Source of the DNA: Thermoleophilia bacterium
GTDB lineage: Bacteria > Actinomycetota > Thermoleophilia > Miltoncostaeales > Miltoncostaeaceae
Length of the DNA stretch: 32,589 nt
Reading direction: 5' to 3'
NCBI GenBank assembly: GCA_020438485.1
Contig: JAGQUM010000027.1
Span: 1-32,589 of the forward strand
Below the pieces are notes generated by a model. That model searched no databases. It had not been told where the DNA came from and saw only the letters and a program-made list of their open reading frames with translations. This document shows positions 9,264 to 17,452 of this stretch, in pieces. Numbering within the stretch: the first letter of the stretch is position 1; every line of letters begins with the position of its first letter. The position numbers and the translations under genes were made by a program.

Positions 9264-11111
9264 ATGTGCGGGATCATCGGATACGTCGGGGGCCGCCCCT
9301 GCTACGAGCTGATCGTTCGGGGCCTCGAGCACCTGGAGTACCGCGGGTACGACTCCGCCGGCTTCGCGCTGCTGGACGCCGAGCGGGACCGGTTCTCGCT
9401 GGTGCGCTCCGTCGGCAAGCTCGAGGACCTGCGCCGGGCCTCCAACGGCAGCGCCGAGCGGCTCGCCGGGCCCACGACGGGCATCGGCCACACCCGCTGG
9501 GCCACGCACGGCAGGGTGACTCTGGAGAACGCCCACCCACACCTGTCGGGCGACGGCGAGGTGGCCGTCGTCATGAACGGCATCATCGAGAACTACGTCG
9601 ACCTGCGGCACCGGCTGCAGGACGAGGGCGTGGTGTTCGCCAGCGAGACCGACACGGAGGTGCTGCCGCACCTCATCCGCAAGCACTACGCGGGGGACCT
9701 GGTGGCCGCCGTGCGCGCCGTGCTGGCCCAGATCGAAGGTCACTACGCGTTCGTGGCGTCGCACGTCTCGGAGCCCAACCGCCTGGTGGCCGTCCGCCAC
9801 GAGTGCCCGCTGGTGGTGGGGGTCGGCACCGAGGAGACGTTCGTCGCGTCCGCGCTGCCGGCGTTCCTGGGGGAGACCCGCGACGTGATCTACCCCGACA
9901 ACGACGAGCTGGTCGTCGTGGACGCCGACGGGGTCACCGTACTCGACCTCTCGGGCGAGCCCGTCGTGCGCGAGCCCTCCACGTGGGAGGGCAGCGAGGA
10001 GACCGCCGAGAAGGGCGGGTACGACACGTTCATGCTCAAGGAGATCCACGAGCAGCCCGCGGCGCTGTGGGACACGATCGGCTCGCGCCTGGGTGCGGAC
10101 GGCACGGTGACGCTGGACGGCATCGGCCTGGAGGACCCCACGCTGGCGCGCGTCGAGCGCGTCCACATCGTCGCGTGCGGCACGTCGTTCCACGCCGGCC
10201 TGGCGGGCCGCTACCTCATCGAGGACTGGGCCCGCATCCCCGTGAGCGTGGAGGTGGCGTCCGAGTACCGCTACCGCACGTGCCTCGCGGGTCCCGGCGA
10301 CCTGGTCATCGGCATCACCCAGAGTGGCGAGACCGCCGACACGCTGGCCGCCATGCGCGTGGCGCGTGAGCGCGGCGCGCACGTCGTGGCGCTCACCAAT
10401 CAGACCGAGTCGCAGGCCACGCGCGACGCCGACGGCGTGCTGCTGACGCGGGCGGGGCTCGAGATCGGCGTGGCCGCCACCAAGACCCACACCGCCCAGA
10501 TCATGGCCCTCGCGCTGCTGGCGCTGAAGCTGGGGCGGATGCGCTGGGCCATCACCGAGGCGGGGGCGCGCGAGCTGGCGGAGGAGCTGCGCCGTCTGCC
10601 GGACGCCATCGAGGCGTACCTCGAATCGCCCGCACCGGCCGCCGTCGCGGACGTGGCGGCGCACTTCGTGGAGCGCGACTTCTTCCTGTACCTGGGCCGC
10701 CACGTCGGCGTGCCCGTCTGCTACGAGGGCGCGCTGAAGCTCAAGGAGATCAGCTACGTCCCGACCGAGGCGTACCCGGCGGGCGAGATGAAGCACGGGC
10801 CCATTGCGCTCCTGGACGAGGGATCGCCCGTCGTCGTGGTCGCCCCGGACGGGCACGTGTTCGACAAGGTCGTGTCGAACATCCAGGAGGTCCGCGCCCG
10901 CGGCGCCCGCGTCATCGCGGTGGCCACCGAGGGCAACGGCGAGATCGCCAGCCACGCCGACCACGTGCTGTGGGCCCCCCGCACGCCCGCGCTGCTCGCG
11001 CCGATCACCACCATCGTTCCGCTTCAGCTGTTCGCGTACGAGATCGCCAAGGGCAAGGGCCTCAACGTGGACAAGCCACGCAACCTCGCCAAGACCGTCA
11101 CCGTCGAGTAG
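9264..11111 (+). CDS. glmS: Glutamine--fructose-6-phosphate aminotransferase (isomerising)
   Basis: Enzyme of 615 aa making glucosamine 6-phosphate from fructose 6-phosphate and glutamine, the committed step to UDP-GlcNAc. The N-terminal Ntn-type glutaminase begins MCGIIGYVG, with Cys2 as nucleophile after removal of Met, and contains TRWATHG and the Asn/Gly oxyanion region NGIIENY. Two SIS isomerase domains follow: the first has VACGTSFHAG and TQSGETADTL, the second EGALKLKEISYVPTEAY. The protein ends in the typical KPRNLAKTVTVE. The ATG at 9264 has a strong GGGAGGGGAG site 5 nt upstream. acpS begins 11 nt after the stop. Confidence 0.98.
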   Translation: MCGIIGYVGGRPCYELIVRGLEHLEYRGYDSAGFALLDAERDRFSLVRSVGKLEDLRRASNGSAERLAGPTTGIGHTRWATHGRVTLENAHPHLSGDGEVAVVMNGIIENYVDLRHRLQDEGVVFASETDTEVLPHLIRKHYAGDLVAAVRAVLAQIEGHYAFVASHVSEPNRLVAVRHECPLVVGVGTEETFVASALPAFLGETRDVIYPDNDELVVVDADGVTVLDLSGEPVVREPSTWEGSEETAEKGGYDTFMLKEIHEQPAALWDTIGSRLGADGTVTLDGIGLEDPTLARVERVHIVACGTSFHAGLAGRYLIEDWARIPVSVEVASEYRYRTCLAGPGDLVIGITQSGETADTLAAMRVARERGAHVVALTNQTESQATRDADGVLLTRAGLEIGVAATKTHTAQIMALALLALKLGRMRWAITEAGARELAEELRRLPDAIEAYLESPAPAAVADVAAHFVERDFFLYLGRHVGVPVCYEGALKLKEISYVPTEAYPAGEMKHGPIALLDEGSPVVVVAPDGHVFDKVVSNIQEVRARGARVIAVATEGNGEIASHADHVLWAPRTPALLAPITTIVPLQLFAYEIAKGKGLNVDKPRNLAKTVTVE

Positions 11112-11122
11112 AGGTTGAGTCT

Positions 11123-11488
11123 GTGGCGGTCGTGGGCATCGGCATCGACCTAATCGAGATCGAGCGCATCGCCGAGACGCTGCGGCGCTGGCCGAAGTTC
11201 GCCCAGCGCTGCTTCACTCCCGACGAGGAGGCCTACTGCGCGTCAAAGGCGTTCCCGCCACAGCACTTCGCCGCCCGCTTCGCCGCCAAGGAGGCGGTCG
11301 GGAAGGCGCTGGGCATCGGCATGACCCGCTGGCGCGACGTGGAGGTGGTGCGGGGGCGCGGGGCCCCCACCATCGCCCTGAGCGGCCTGCACGCGGCCCG
11401 CGCTGCCGAGCTGGGCGTCACCCGAATCCACGTCACGCTGACGCACGCCAAGGACACCGCCGCGGCCGCCGCCGTCGTGGAGGCGTAG
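11123..11488 (+). CDS. acpS: Holo-[acyl-carrier-protein] synthase
   Basis: Phosphopantetheinyl transferase of 121 aa that activates acyl carrier protein using CoA. The opening GIGIDLIEIERI carries the Mg-binding Asp, and FAAKEAVGKAL holds the Glu and Lys of the second conserved motif. The C-terminal beta segment VTLTHAKDTAAAAAVVE is typical. Length fits the short bacterial AcpS group. I chose the GTG at 11123; a second GTG at 11132 is possible. It lies 11 nt downstream of glmS and is probably co-transcribed with it, as in many actinobacteria. Confidence 0.95.
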   Translation: MAVVGIGIDLIEIERIAETLRRWPKFAQRCFTPDEEAYCASKAFPPQHFAARFAAKEAVGKALGIGMTRWRDVEVVRGRGAPTIALSGLHAARAAELGVTRIHVTLTHAKDTAAAAAVVEA

Positions 11489-11530
11489 GCCTGCTCGTCG
11501 GCGTGGCCCCCCCGCGCATCTAATCCACTG

Positions 11531-11554
11531 CACAACCGTACAGTTGTGTATAGT
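11531..11554 (+). promoter_or_regulatory. Promoter with TetR-like operator for DUF2892/AhpD operon
   Basis: CACAAC (11531-11536) and GTTGTG (11543-11548) form a perfect inverted repeat around CGTACA, immediately followed by the -10 box TATAGT (11549-11554). The repeat therefore fills the space between -35 and -10, where a bound dimer would block RNA polymerase. The core ACAACCGTACAGTTGT resembles many TetR-family operators. The regulator is not in the window. Confidence 0.65.
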
Positions 11555-11617
11555 GGTGCCGATGGATGGATCGGTGCGAAGGAAATCGCGACGCGGGACG
11601 ACCGACGGAGGTTGACG

Positions 11618-11818
11618 ATGGAGCGGGTGCTGTTCGGGTTGGCGGGGACCGTCGCGCTGGTCAGCGCGGCGCTGGCGGTGTTCGTGAGTCCGTGGTTTCT
11701 GTTGCTGACCGCGTTCGCGGGTCTCAGTCAGCTCTCGTTCGCGGCGTTCGGCGTCTGCCCCGCGTCGTGGGTGCTCGGTCGGGTGACGAACCTCCAGACG
11801 TGCGGCGGGGCACGGTGA
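11618..11818 (+). CDS. DUF2892 family small membrane protein
   Basis: Membrane protein of 66 aa with two hydrophobic helices (about residues 5-22 and 25-42) and the segment GVCPASWVLGR, whose Cys-Pro pair after the second helix is characteristic of DUF2892 (YgaP membrane-domain-like) proteins. Members often occur beside rhodaneses or redox enzymes; their function is unclear. The ATG at 11618 has a GGAGG site 6 nt upstream and lies about 57 nt after the predicted transcription start. Its stop overlaps the AhpD-family gene by 4 nt (GTGA), so the two form an operon controlled by the promoter at 11549. Confidence 0.8.
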   Translation: MERVLFGLAGTVALVSAALAVFVSPWFLLLTAFAGLSQLSFAAFGVCPASWVLGRVTNLQTCGGAR

Positions 11819-12258
11819 CGGCCCTCACCGCCCTGCGCGAGGGCTCCCAGGACGCCCACCGTGGGCTCGCGGCGCTCACGCGCGCGGGCTCCGGCCTTGA
11901 CCTGCTCACCGCGGAGCTGGTGAAGGTGCGGGTGTCGCAGATCAACGGGTGCGCGTACTGCGTGGACCTCCACGTGACGAAGGCCGTCGAGGGCGGTGAG
12001 GACCCGCGGCGACTGCACGCTCTGGCGGTGTGGCGCGAGGCCCCGTTCTTCGACGACCGCGAGCGGGCGGCCCTGGGGCTCTCCGAGGCCCTGACGCTTC
12101 CGCCGCTGGGTCCGGTGGCCGAGCCCGTGGCCGAGGAGGTGGCGCGGCACTTCGCGGGCGACGAGCTCAACGCGCTGGTGGCCACGATCATCGGCATCAA
12201 CGCGTGGAACCGCGTGATGATCGTGGAGGGCGTCGCGCCGCCCGCGCTCGAGGGCTGA
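11815..12258 (+). CDS. Carboxymuconolactone decarboxylase / AhpD family protein
   Basis: Protein of 147 aa with the alkylhydroperoxidase AhpD core. The active-site motif NGCAYCVDLH gives Cys46 and Cys49 with His53, the CxxC-plus-His arrangement of AhpD-type thiol peroxidases and reductases. The preceding VKVRVSQI and the C-terminal INAWNRVMI stretch (Trp-Asn in the last helix) fit the single-domain subgroup. A role in reducing peroxides or organic oxidants is inferred; the substrate is unknown. The GTG start overlaps the upstream membrane-protein gene. No partner peroxiredoxin (ahpC) is adjacent, so it is not the classical AhpC reductant pair. Confidence 0.88.
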   Translation: MTALTALREGSQDAHRGLAALTRAGSGLDLLTAELVKVRVSQINGCAYCVDLHVTKAVEGGEDPRRLHALAVWREAPFFDDRERAALGLSEALTLPPLGPVAEPVAEEVARHFAGDELNALVATIIGINAWNRVMIVEGVAPPALEG

Positions 12259-12283
12259 CCGCGGCGCCGCGGGGGCCGCCCAC

Positions 12284-12289
12284 TAGGAT
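12284..12289 (+). promoter_or_regulatory. -10 box of nnr (leaderless type)
   Basis: TAGGAT followed by 9 nt and the ATG at 12299. No ribosome binding site is visible, which favours a leaderless transcript. The gap to the previous gene is only 40 nt. Confidence 0.5.
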
Positions 12290-12298
12290 GGGCGGCCC

Positions 12299-13840
12299 AT
12301 GAACGACACCGCCGATCGCGCAGACCCGCCGCCCCTCGAAGGTGCCGTGCCCCTGCTTGACGCGGCCGGAAAGCGGGCCGCCGACGCGGAGGCCCAGCGC
12401 CGCGGCATCGCCTCGCTGCTGCTGATGGAGCGCGCCGGCGTCGAGGCGGCCCTGGCGATCCTCGAGTGCTATCCGGGTGCCCGGTCGGCGACGGTGCTCG
12501 TGGGGCCCGGCAACAACGGCGGCGACGGCATGGTGGTCGCGCGCCGCCTGCACGAGGCGGGCCTCGACATCCGGGCGTTCTCCCGCGACGGAGAACCCCC
12601 CGGCACGCCGGACGGCCTCACGGTGTCCACCGCGTCCGGCGTCCACGTTGGCCGCTTCGACCCCCGGGCGACGCCCGCGCCCGCGGACGTGGTCGTGGAC
12701 GCGATCCTCGGCACCGGCCAGACCGGTGATCTGCGGGCCCCCATCGACGCGATGTGCCGGTGGGCCAACGACCAGCCCGCGCCCGTCGTGGCGCTGGACC
12801 TGCCGACGGGCGTGAACGCCGACACGGGCGCGGCCGCCGCCGACGCCGTGCGTGCCTCGCTCACCGTGACGTTTCACGCCGACACGCTGGGCCTTCGCCT
12901 GGCGCCGGGTCGCGGCCTGGCCGGGGACGTGCGGGTGGTGCCCATCGGCGTGCCCCGCGACCACCGCGACCGCCCGGCGGCGTGGGGCGTCGACTCCCGC
13001 GCCGTGCGCGCGGTGCCGCCGAAGGGAGAGGGGGGCGACAAGTACGCGGCGGGCGCCGTGCTGGTGGTCGGCGGCTCTCGGGGCATGTCCGGCGCCGCCC
13101 GCCTGGCGGCGACCGCGTGCCTGCGGGCCGGTGCCGGTCTGGTCACCGCCGCCGTCCCCGCCGACGTCGCCGACCTCGTGGCCGGCGGGCGCGCGGAGGT
13201 GATGGTGGACGCGCTGCACGCCCACGGGGGGCACCTGGCGCCCGGCGACGTCGCCGACATGGTGGCCCGGGCCGGACGCTTCGCCGCTGTGGCCGTCGGC
13301 CCCGGGATGGGTCGCCACGACGACTCCGGCCCCGCTCTGCGCGACCTGCTGGCGTCGCTCGACATGCCCGCCGTGGTCGACGCCGACGGCCTGTGGCACC
13401 TCGTGGGCCACGTCGACGGGCTGGGCCGCCGCTCGGCGCCGACCGTCATCACACCCCACGCGGGCGAGGCTGCCCGGCTGCTCGGCGTTCCGCGGGGCGA
13501 CGTCGACGCGGCGCGCCTGGACGTCGCCGCGGAACTGGCACGCCTCAGCGGCGCGACGGTGGTGCTCAAGGGGCCCGGCACCATCGTCGCCGCGGAGGGC
13601 CACGCGCCCCTGGTGTGCCTCCCGGGTGGGCCCGAGCTGGCCACGGCCGGCAGCGGCGACGTCCTCACCGGCGTCGTGGCGGCGTTCCTGGCCCGCGGGG
13701 TCCCGGCGCGGGTGGCGGCCGGCGCCGCCGTCGCCATCCACGCCCGCGCCGGCGCCCTGGCCGGGCGCGGCGACGGGACACTGGCGGGGGACGTGGCCGA
13801 TGCGCTGCCGGCCGCCGTCGCGGAGGGGCGCGGGGCGTGA
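12299..13840 (+). CDS. nnr: Bifunctional NAD(P)HX epimerase / ADP-dependent NAD(P)HX dehydratase
   Basis: Metabolite-repair enzyme of 513 aa that restores hydrated NADH and NADPH. The N-terminal epimerase domain (about 20-225) has LLMERAG, the nucleotide loop GPGNNGGDG and DLPTGVNADTG. The C-terminal ribokinase-like dehydratase (about 235-505) starts at KGEGGDKYAAGAVLVVGGS and contains GPGMG, ITPHAGEAARL, LKGPGTIV and TAGSGDVLTG with the catalytic Asp. Both domains appear complete, giving the fused form common in bacteria. The start is an ATG with a -10 box nearby and no ribosome binding site. Its stop overlaps alr by 4 nt, the standard actinobacterial nnr-alr pairing. Confidence 0.95.
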   Translation: MNDTADRADPPPLEGAVPLLDAAGKRAADAEAQRRGIASLLLMERAGVEAALAILECYPGARSATVLVGPGNNGGDGMVVARRLHEAGLDIRAFSRDGEPPGTPDGLTVSTASGVHVGRFDPRATPAPADVVVDAILGTGQTGDLRAPIDAMCRWANDQPAPVVALDLPTGVNADTGAAAADAVRASLTVTFHADTLGLRLAPGRGLAGDVRVVPIGVPRDHRDRPAAWGVDSRAVRAVPPKGEGGDKYAAGAVLVVGGSRGMSGAARLAATACLRAGAGLVTAAVPADVADLVAGGRAEVMVDALHAHGGHLAPGDVADMVARAGRFAAVAVGPGMGRHDDSGPALRDLLASLDMPAVVDADGLWHLVGHVDGLGRRSAPTVITPHAGEAARLLGVPRGDVDAARLDVAAELARLSGATVVLKGPGTIVAAEGHAPLVCLPGGPELATAGSGDVLTGVVAAFLARGVPARVAAGAAVAIHARAGALAGRGDGTLAGDVADALPAAVAEGRGA

Positions 13841-14943
13841 CGGGTACCCCCGAGCGAGCCACGTGCCGCATCGACCTGGCCGCCGTCCGGCACAACGCCG
13901 GGGTGCTGGCGCGCGCGGCCGGGCGCGCCGAGCTGGTGGCCGTCGTGAAAGCCGACGGGTACGGGCACGGGGCGCCGCAGTGCGCCCGCGCGGCCCTGGA
14001 GGGCGGTGCGACGCGCCTGGCGGTGGCAACGGTGGGGGAACTGGAGGAGCTGCGCGCCGCGGCGGTCGACGCGCCTGCCCTCGTGCTGGGTCCCTTGACG
14101 GGCGGCGAGTGGGCGCGGGTGGCGGCTGCCGGCGGCGACGCGGCAGCCTGGAACCCCGAGGGCGTCGCGGCCGCCCGCGCCGCGGGAATCCGCGGCGTGC
14201 ACCTGAAGCTCGACACCGGCATGGGGCGGCTGGGCGCCCGCCCGGACGAGATCGATGGGCTGGTGGCCGAGGCCTCGCGCGACCCGGGCCGCGTCGCCGG
14301 CCTGATGACGCACTTCGCGTCCGCGGACGAGCGCGAGGGCCCCAACGCGGGGTTCACACGCGAGCAGGCGGTGCGCTTTCGTCGCATCACGGCCCACCTG
14401 GCGGCCGCGTTCCCCGGGGCGCTGCGGCACGCGGCGAACTCGGCGGCCACGCTGCGGGACCCGGAACTGGCGTTCGACGCCGTCCGCTGCGGCATCGCCC
14501 TGTACGGGTGTTGCCCATTCGGCGGAGACCCGGCCGATCACGGCCTGCGCCCCGCGATGACCATCACGTCGCGCCTGGCGTCCATCAAGACGCTGCGCTC
14601 GCGCGACTCGGCGGGCTACGGGCGCACGTGGCGGGCGCCGCGCGGCACGCGCGTGGCGGTGGTGCCGCTGGGATACGCGGACGGCTACACGCGCGCGCTC
14701 GGCAACCGCGCGTGCGTGCTGGCGGGCGGGCGCCGCGTCCCCGTCGTGGGCGCGGTGTCGATGGACCAGATCACCGTGGACCTCGGCCCCGAGAGCACCG
14801 ACGCGGTGGACGACCCGGTGGTCGTGATGGGCGTCATGGGCGGCGAGCGCGTGCTGGCCGAGGAGCTCGCGCACCTCAGCGGCACCATCAACTACGAGGT
14901 GACGTGCGGTATCGCGGCGCGCGTCACCCGCGTGTATGACTGA
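13837..14943 (+). CDS. alr: Alanine racemase
   Basis: Fold-type III PLP enzyme of 368 aa supplying D-alanine for peptidoglycan. The PLP lysine lies in VVKADGYGHG (Lys38) and the second catalytic base, Tyr261, in SAGYGRTW; HAANSAATL and RCGIALYGC are further conserved parts of the barrel, and the C-terminal beta domain holds GAVSMDQITVDLG. The GTG at 13837 overlaps the nnr stop, with GGAGGGG upstream. In many actinobacteria alr is followed by tsaE/tsaB; here the next gene is a nucleotidyltransferase overlapping by 8 nt, so the usual order is broken. Confidence 0.96.
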   Translation: MTGTPERATCRIDLAAVRHNAGVLARAAGRAELVAVVKADGYGHGAPQCARAALEGGATRLAVATVGELEELRAAAVDAPALVLGPLTGGEWARVAAAGGDAAAWNPEGVAAARAAGIRGVHLKLDTGMGRLGARPDEIDGLVAEASRDPGRVAGLMTHFASADEREGPNAGFTREQAVRFRRITAHLAAAFPGALRHAANSAATLRDPELAFDAVRCGIALYGCCPFGGDPADHGLRPAMTITSRLASIKTLRSRDSAGYGRTWRAPRGTRVAVVPLGYADGYTRALGNRACVLAGGRRVPVVGAVSMDQITVDLGPESTDAVDDPVVVMGVMGGERVLAEELAHLSGTINYEVTCGIAARVTRVYD

Positions 14944-16339
14944 CCCGCTCGCGGCCCTGCGCCCGCCGCTGGCGGCCGCCGCCCCCGGCGGATGGATCGT
15001 GGGGGGAGCCCTGCGGGACGCCGCCCTGGGGGCGCCCGTCCGGGACGTGGACCTGGCGGTGCCCGGCGACGCGGGTGACGCGGCCCGGCGCCTGGCGTCC
15101 GCGACGGGGGCCGCGCGGTTCCCCCTGTCGGGCGCGTTCGGCTCGTGGCGCCTGACGGGTGGTTCCCTGGGCGTGCAGGTGGACATCACGCCGCTGCAGG
15201 GGACCTCCATCGAGGAGGACCTGGCGCGCCGCGACTTCACGGTGAACGCCATGGCCGTGCCGGTGTCGGGTCCGGCGGAGGTCGTGGATCCCACGGGCGG
15301 CGCGGCGGACGCGCGCGCGGGCGTGCTGCGCGCCGCGTCGGGCCACGCGCTCGACGACGACCCGGTGCGGGTGCTGCGCGCCGTGCGCATCGGCCAGGGG
15401 TACGGGCTGGCCATCGACGGCGCCACCCGCGCCGCCTGCCGCCGCTCGGCGCCGCGTCTGTGGGACGCACCGGGCGAGCGGCTGCGCGCCGAGGTGTACG
15501 CGATGGCCAGGCTGCCCCGGGCCGACCTGGCGTTCGCCGGGCTTGACGACCTGGGCGGCCTCGGCGTGCTGGTGCCCGAGCTGGAGGACGGGCGGGGGAT
15601 GGAGCAGAACGCGTTCCACCACCGCGACGTCCTGGGCCACACGCTGGCGGTGGTCGAGAACGGCTGCGCCATCGCCGCTGACCCCTCCGGGGTGTTCCGG
15701 GACGCCGCCCCCGCGATCGCCCGGGACCTGGCGGAACTGGCCGGCGACGACGTCACACGCCGCGAGGTGATGGTGCTGTCGTGCCTGCTGCACGACATGG
15801 CCAAGCCCGCCACGCGGGCCGTCGCGCCGGACGGGCGCGTGACCTTCATGCACCACGACACGGTGGGGGCCGACGCGGCCGCCGCCCTGATGGAGCGGCT
15901 GCGGGCCGCACGCCGGGTGGTCGAGGCCGTCGCCGCGTGCGTTCGGTGGCACCTGGTGATCGGCTTCATGATCCATCTCCAGCCCCTGTCGCTGCGCCAG
16001 CTCGACCGCTTCTTCCGGACCGTCGGGACAGTTGACACGGAGTCTTTCGCGTTGAGCGCGGCCGACCGCCTCGCCACCCGGGGCGTGCGCTCGCGCGACG
16101 CGCAGCTCCGCCGTCACCTGCGGCTGGTGTACGAGCTCGCCGCCGTGCGCCCCGCGTGGCGCGCGCGGGCCGCGGAACCCCCCGTGCTACGGGGAGACGA
16201 GATCGCGCGGATCGTGGGACGCGCGCCCGGGCCGTGGCTGGCCGACGCGGTGGAGCGCCTGCGGGTGGAGCAGCTGATGCGTCCGGGGATGACCGTCCCC
16301 GCCGCACGGCGCTTCGTCCGAGGACTCATTCCGGAATGA
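14936..16339 (+). CDS. CCA tRNA nucleotidyltransferase / poly(A) polymerase family with HD domain
   Basis: Class II nucleotidyltransferase of 467 aa. The head has GGALRDAALG (23-32), the metal-binding Asp pair in RDVDLAV (Asp37 and Asp39) and the ARRDFTVNAMA motif near 97-107 typical of CCA-adding enzymes. DDPVRVLRAVR begins the RNA-binding neck. An HD-type domain follows, with HH at about 228-229 and LLHDMAKP (His286-Asp287), suggesting an added phosphohydrolase activity. A tRNA 3'-end CCA-adding role is the best inference; the poly(A) polymerase branch cannot be excluded from sequence alone. It starts inside alr (8-nt overlap), so co-translation is likely. Confidence 0.85.
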   Translation: MTDPLAALRPPLAAAAPGGWIVGGALRDAALGAPVRDVDLAVPGDAGDAARRLASATGAARFPLSGAFGSWRLTGGSLGVQVDITPLQGTSIEEDLARRDFTVNAMAVPVSGPAEVVDPTGGAADARAGVLRAASGHALDDDPVRVLRAVRIGQGYGLAIDGATRAACRRSAPRLWDAPGERLRAEVYAMARLPRADLAFAGLDDLGGLGVLVPELEDGRGMEQNAFHHRDVLGHTLAVVENGCAIAADPSGVFRDAAPAIARDLAELAGDDVTRREVMVLSCLLHDMAKPATRAVAPDGRVTFMHHDTVGADAAAALMERLRAARRVVEAVAACVRWHLVIGFMIHLQPLSLRQLDRFFRTVGTVDTESFALSAADRLATRGVRSRDAQLRRHLRLVYELAAVRPAWRARAAEPPVLRGDEIARIVGRAPGPWLADAVERLRVEQLMRPGMTVPAARRFVRGLIPE

Positions 16340-16340
16340 G
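16325..16340. terminator. Palindrome over the stop of the nucleotidyltransferase gene
   Basis: CTCATTCC (16325-16332) and GGAATGAG (16333-16340) form a perfect 16-nt palindrome that includes the stop codon. As RNA it would give a 6-bp stem with a CCGG loop, followed by GATATTT, one of the few AT-rich runs nearby. It may be a weak terminator or a protein site. Confidence 0.35.
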
Positions 16341-16407
16341 GATATTTGCAAGTTGCCGTGGCGGAGAATCTGGCGAATTGCTCGATGCCGATCGGAGACG
16401 CCCCGCC

Positions 16408-16413
16408 TAGGGT
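16408..16413 (+). promoter_or_regulatory. -10 box of CAP-domain gene (leaderless type)
   Basis: TAGGGT followed by 7 nt and the GTG at 16421. No ribosome binding site lies between. Confidence 0.45.
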
Positions 16414-16420
16414 GCCTCGC

Positions 16421-16861
16421 GTGCCCCCTCTTCCCCGCCCCGTAAAGGCGGCGGCCGCGGCCATCTGCGCTCTCGCGCCGGTGAGCACCGCCGCGGCCGC
16501 ATGTCCCAGTACCGAGACGGCCTCCGCCCGCGAGATCGGCTCGCAGATCAACGCCACCCGTGCCGCGTCCGGCGTCGCCCCGCTCAAGGGCTCGCTGATG
16601 CTCCTGCGCACCGCGCGCGCCCACAGCGCGGCGATGGCCTCGACCCGGACGCTCTGGCACGACCCGCTGCGGTGGGCCCGCCGCCGGAGCGCCGGCCAGA
16701 ACGTGGGCATCGGCGTCACCGCGCAGCAGGTGTTCACCGCGTTCATGGCCAGCCCCCCGCACCGGGCGGCGATCCTGAACCGCCGGTTCTCGCGCATGGG
16801 GGTCAGCGCGGCCCGCAGCTGCAGCGGCACGCTGCTGGTGACCGTCAACTTCATGTCGTAG
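16421..16861 (+). CDS. Secreted CAP-domain (SCP/YkwD-like) protein
   Basis: Small secreted protein of 146 aa. Residues 1-26 form a signal peptide (basic start, Ala-rich hydrophobic core, AAAAC cleavage region). The rest is a compact CAP domain: INATRAASGVAPLKGS at its start, AHSAAMA with the first conserved His, GQNVGIG in the middle and FMASPPHRAAILNRRFSRMGVS with the second conserved His near the end. Two Cys, one after the signal peptide and one in ARSCSG, could form a disulfide. Bacterial CAP proteins of this YkwD type are extracellular and poorly characterised. The GTG at 16421 is chosen because it begins the signal peptide and sits just after a -10 box. Downstream genes also act at the envelope. 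Confidence 0.82.
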   Translation: MPPLPRPVKAAAAAICALAPVSTAAAACPSTETASAREIGSQINATRAASGVAPLKGSLMLLRTARAHSAAMASTRTLWHDPLRWARRRSAGQNVGIGVTAQQVFTAFMASPPHRAAILNRRFSRMGVSAARSCSGTLLVTVNFMS

Positions 16862-16869
16862 TGACGCGG

Positions 16870-16875
16870 TAGGCT
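16870..16875 (+). promoter_or_regulatory. -10 box of adenosyltransferase gene (leaderless type)
   Basis: TAGGCT within GGTAGGCTGGGCG, followed by 6 nt and the GTG at 16882. It shares the TAGNNTGGGCG pattern with the nnr promoter at 12284. Confidence 0.5.
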
Positions 16876-16881
16876 GGGCGC

Positions 16882-17445
16882 GTGGTCCGGCTGACCCGCA
16901 TCTACACGCGTCTGGGCGACGACGGCCAGACGCACCTGGGCGACATGTCCCGCGTGGGCAAGGACAGCGCACGCGTCGCCGCGTTCGGAGACGTGGACGA
17001 GGCCAACAGCGCCATCGGCGTGGCCCGCGCCGTCGGCGTCGGCGACGCGGCAGACGCGTGGCTGGCCCGCGTACAGAACGACCTCTTCGACGTGGGCGCC
17101 GACCTGTGCACTCCCGACGACCCGTCCGCCGCCCGTTCGCCGCTGCGCGTCACGGCCGCCCAGGTCACCCGCCTGGAGGAGTGGTGCGACGAGGCCAACG
17201 CGGCGCTCGAGCCTCTCGCGAGCTTCGTGCTGCCGGGAGGGACACCCGCCGCCGCGGCGCTGCACCTGGCGCGCGCCGTGGTGCGGCGGGCCGAGCGCGG
17301 GGCCGTCGCGCTGGCCCGGACCGAGGCCGTCAACCCCGAGGCCCGGCGTTACCTCAACCGTCTGTCGGACCTGCTGTTCATCCTGGCGCGCGGCGCGAAC
17401 GGCGCGGGCGGCGACGTGCTGTGGGTGCCGGGCGGCGACCGGTGA
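16882..17445 (+). CDS. Cob(I)yrinic acid a,c-diamide adenosyltransferase (PduO type)
   Basis: ATP:cob(I)alamin adenosyltransferase of 187 aa that makes adenosylcobalamin. The N-terminal ATP-binding segment TRLGDDGQTHLGD is clear, VDEANSAIGVAR is the second conserved helix, and VNPEARRYLNRLSDLLFILAR near residue 150-170 carries the Arg and Asp residues typical of PduO/MMAB-type enzymes. Length matches the single-domain form. No cobalamin biosynthesis or B12-dependent enzyme gene is adjacent, so it probably serves salvage or repair for enzymes elsewhere. The deacetylase gene begins 7 nt after the stop and may share the transcript. Confidence 0.93.
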   Translation: MVRLTRIYTRLGDDGQTHLGDMSRVGKDSARVAAFGDVDEANSAIGVARAVGVGDAADAWLARVQNDLFDVGADLCTPDDPSAARSPLRVTAAQVTRLEEWCDEANAALEPLASFVLPGGTPAAAALHLARAVVRRAERGAVALARTEAVNPEARRYLNRLSDLLFILARGANGAGGDVLWVPGGDR

Positions 17446-17452
17446 GGCGCGC

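Noticed and set aside
12874-16077. Minus-strand ORF of over 1000 codons across alr and the nucleotidyltransferase gene
   Set aside because: It is antisense to three well-identified genes, and its product has the Arg/Ala/His-rich composition expected from the complement of high-GC coding DNA.
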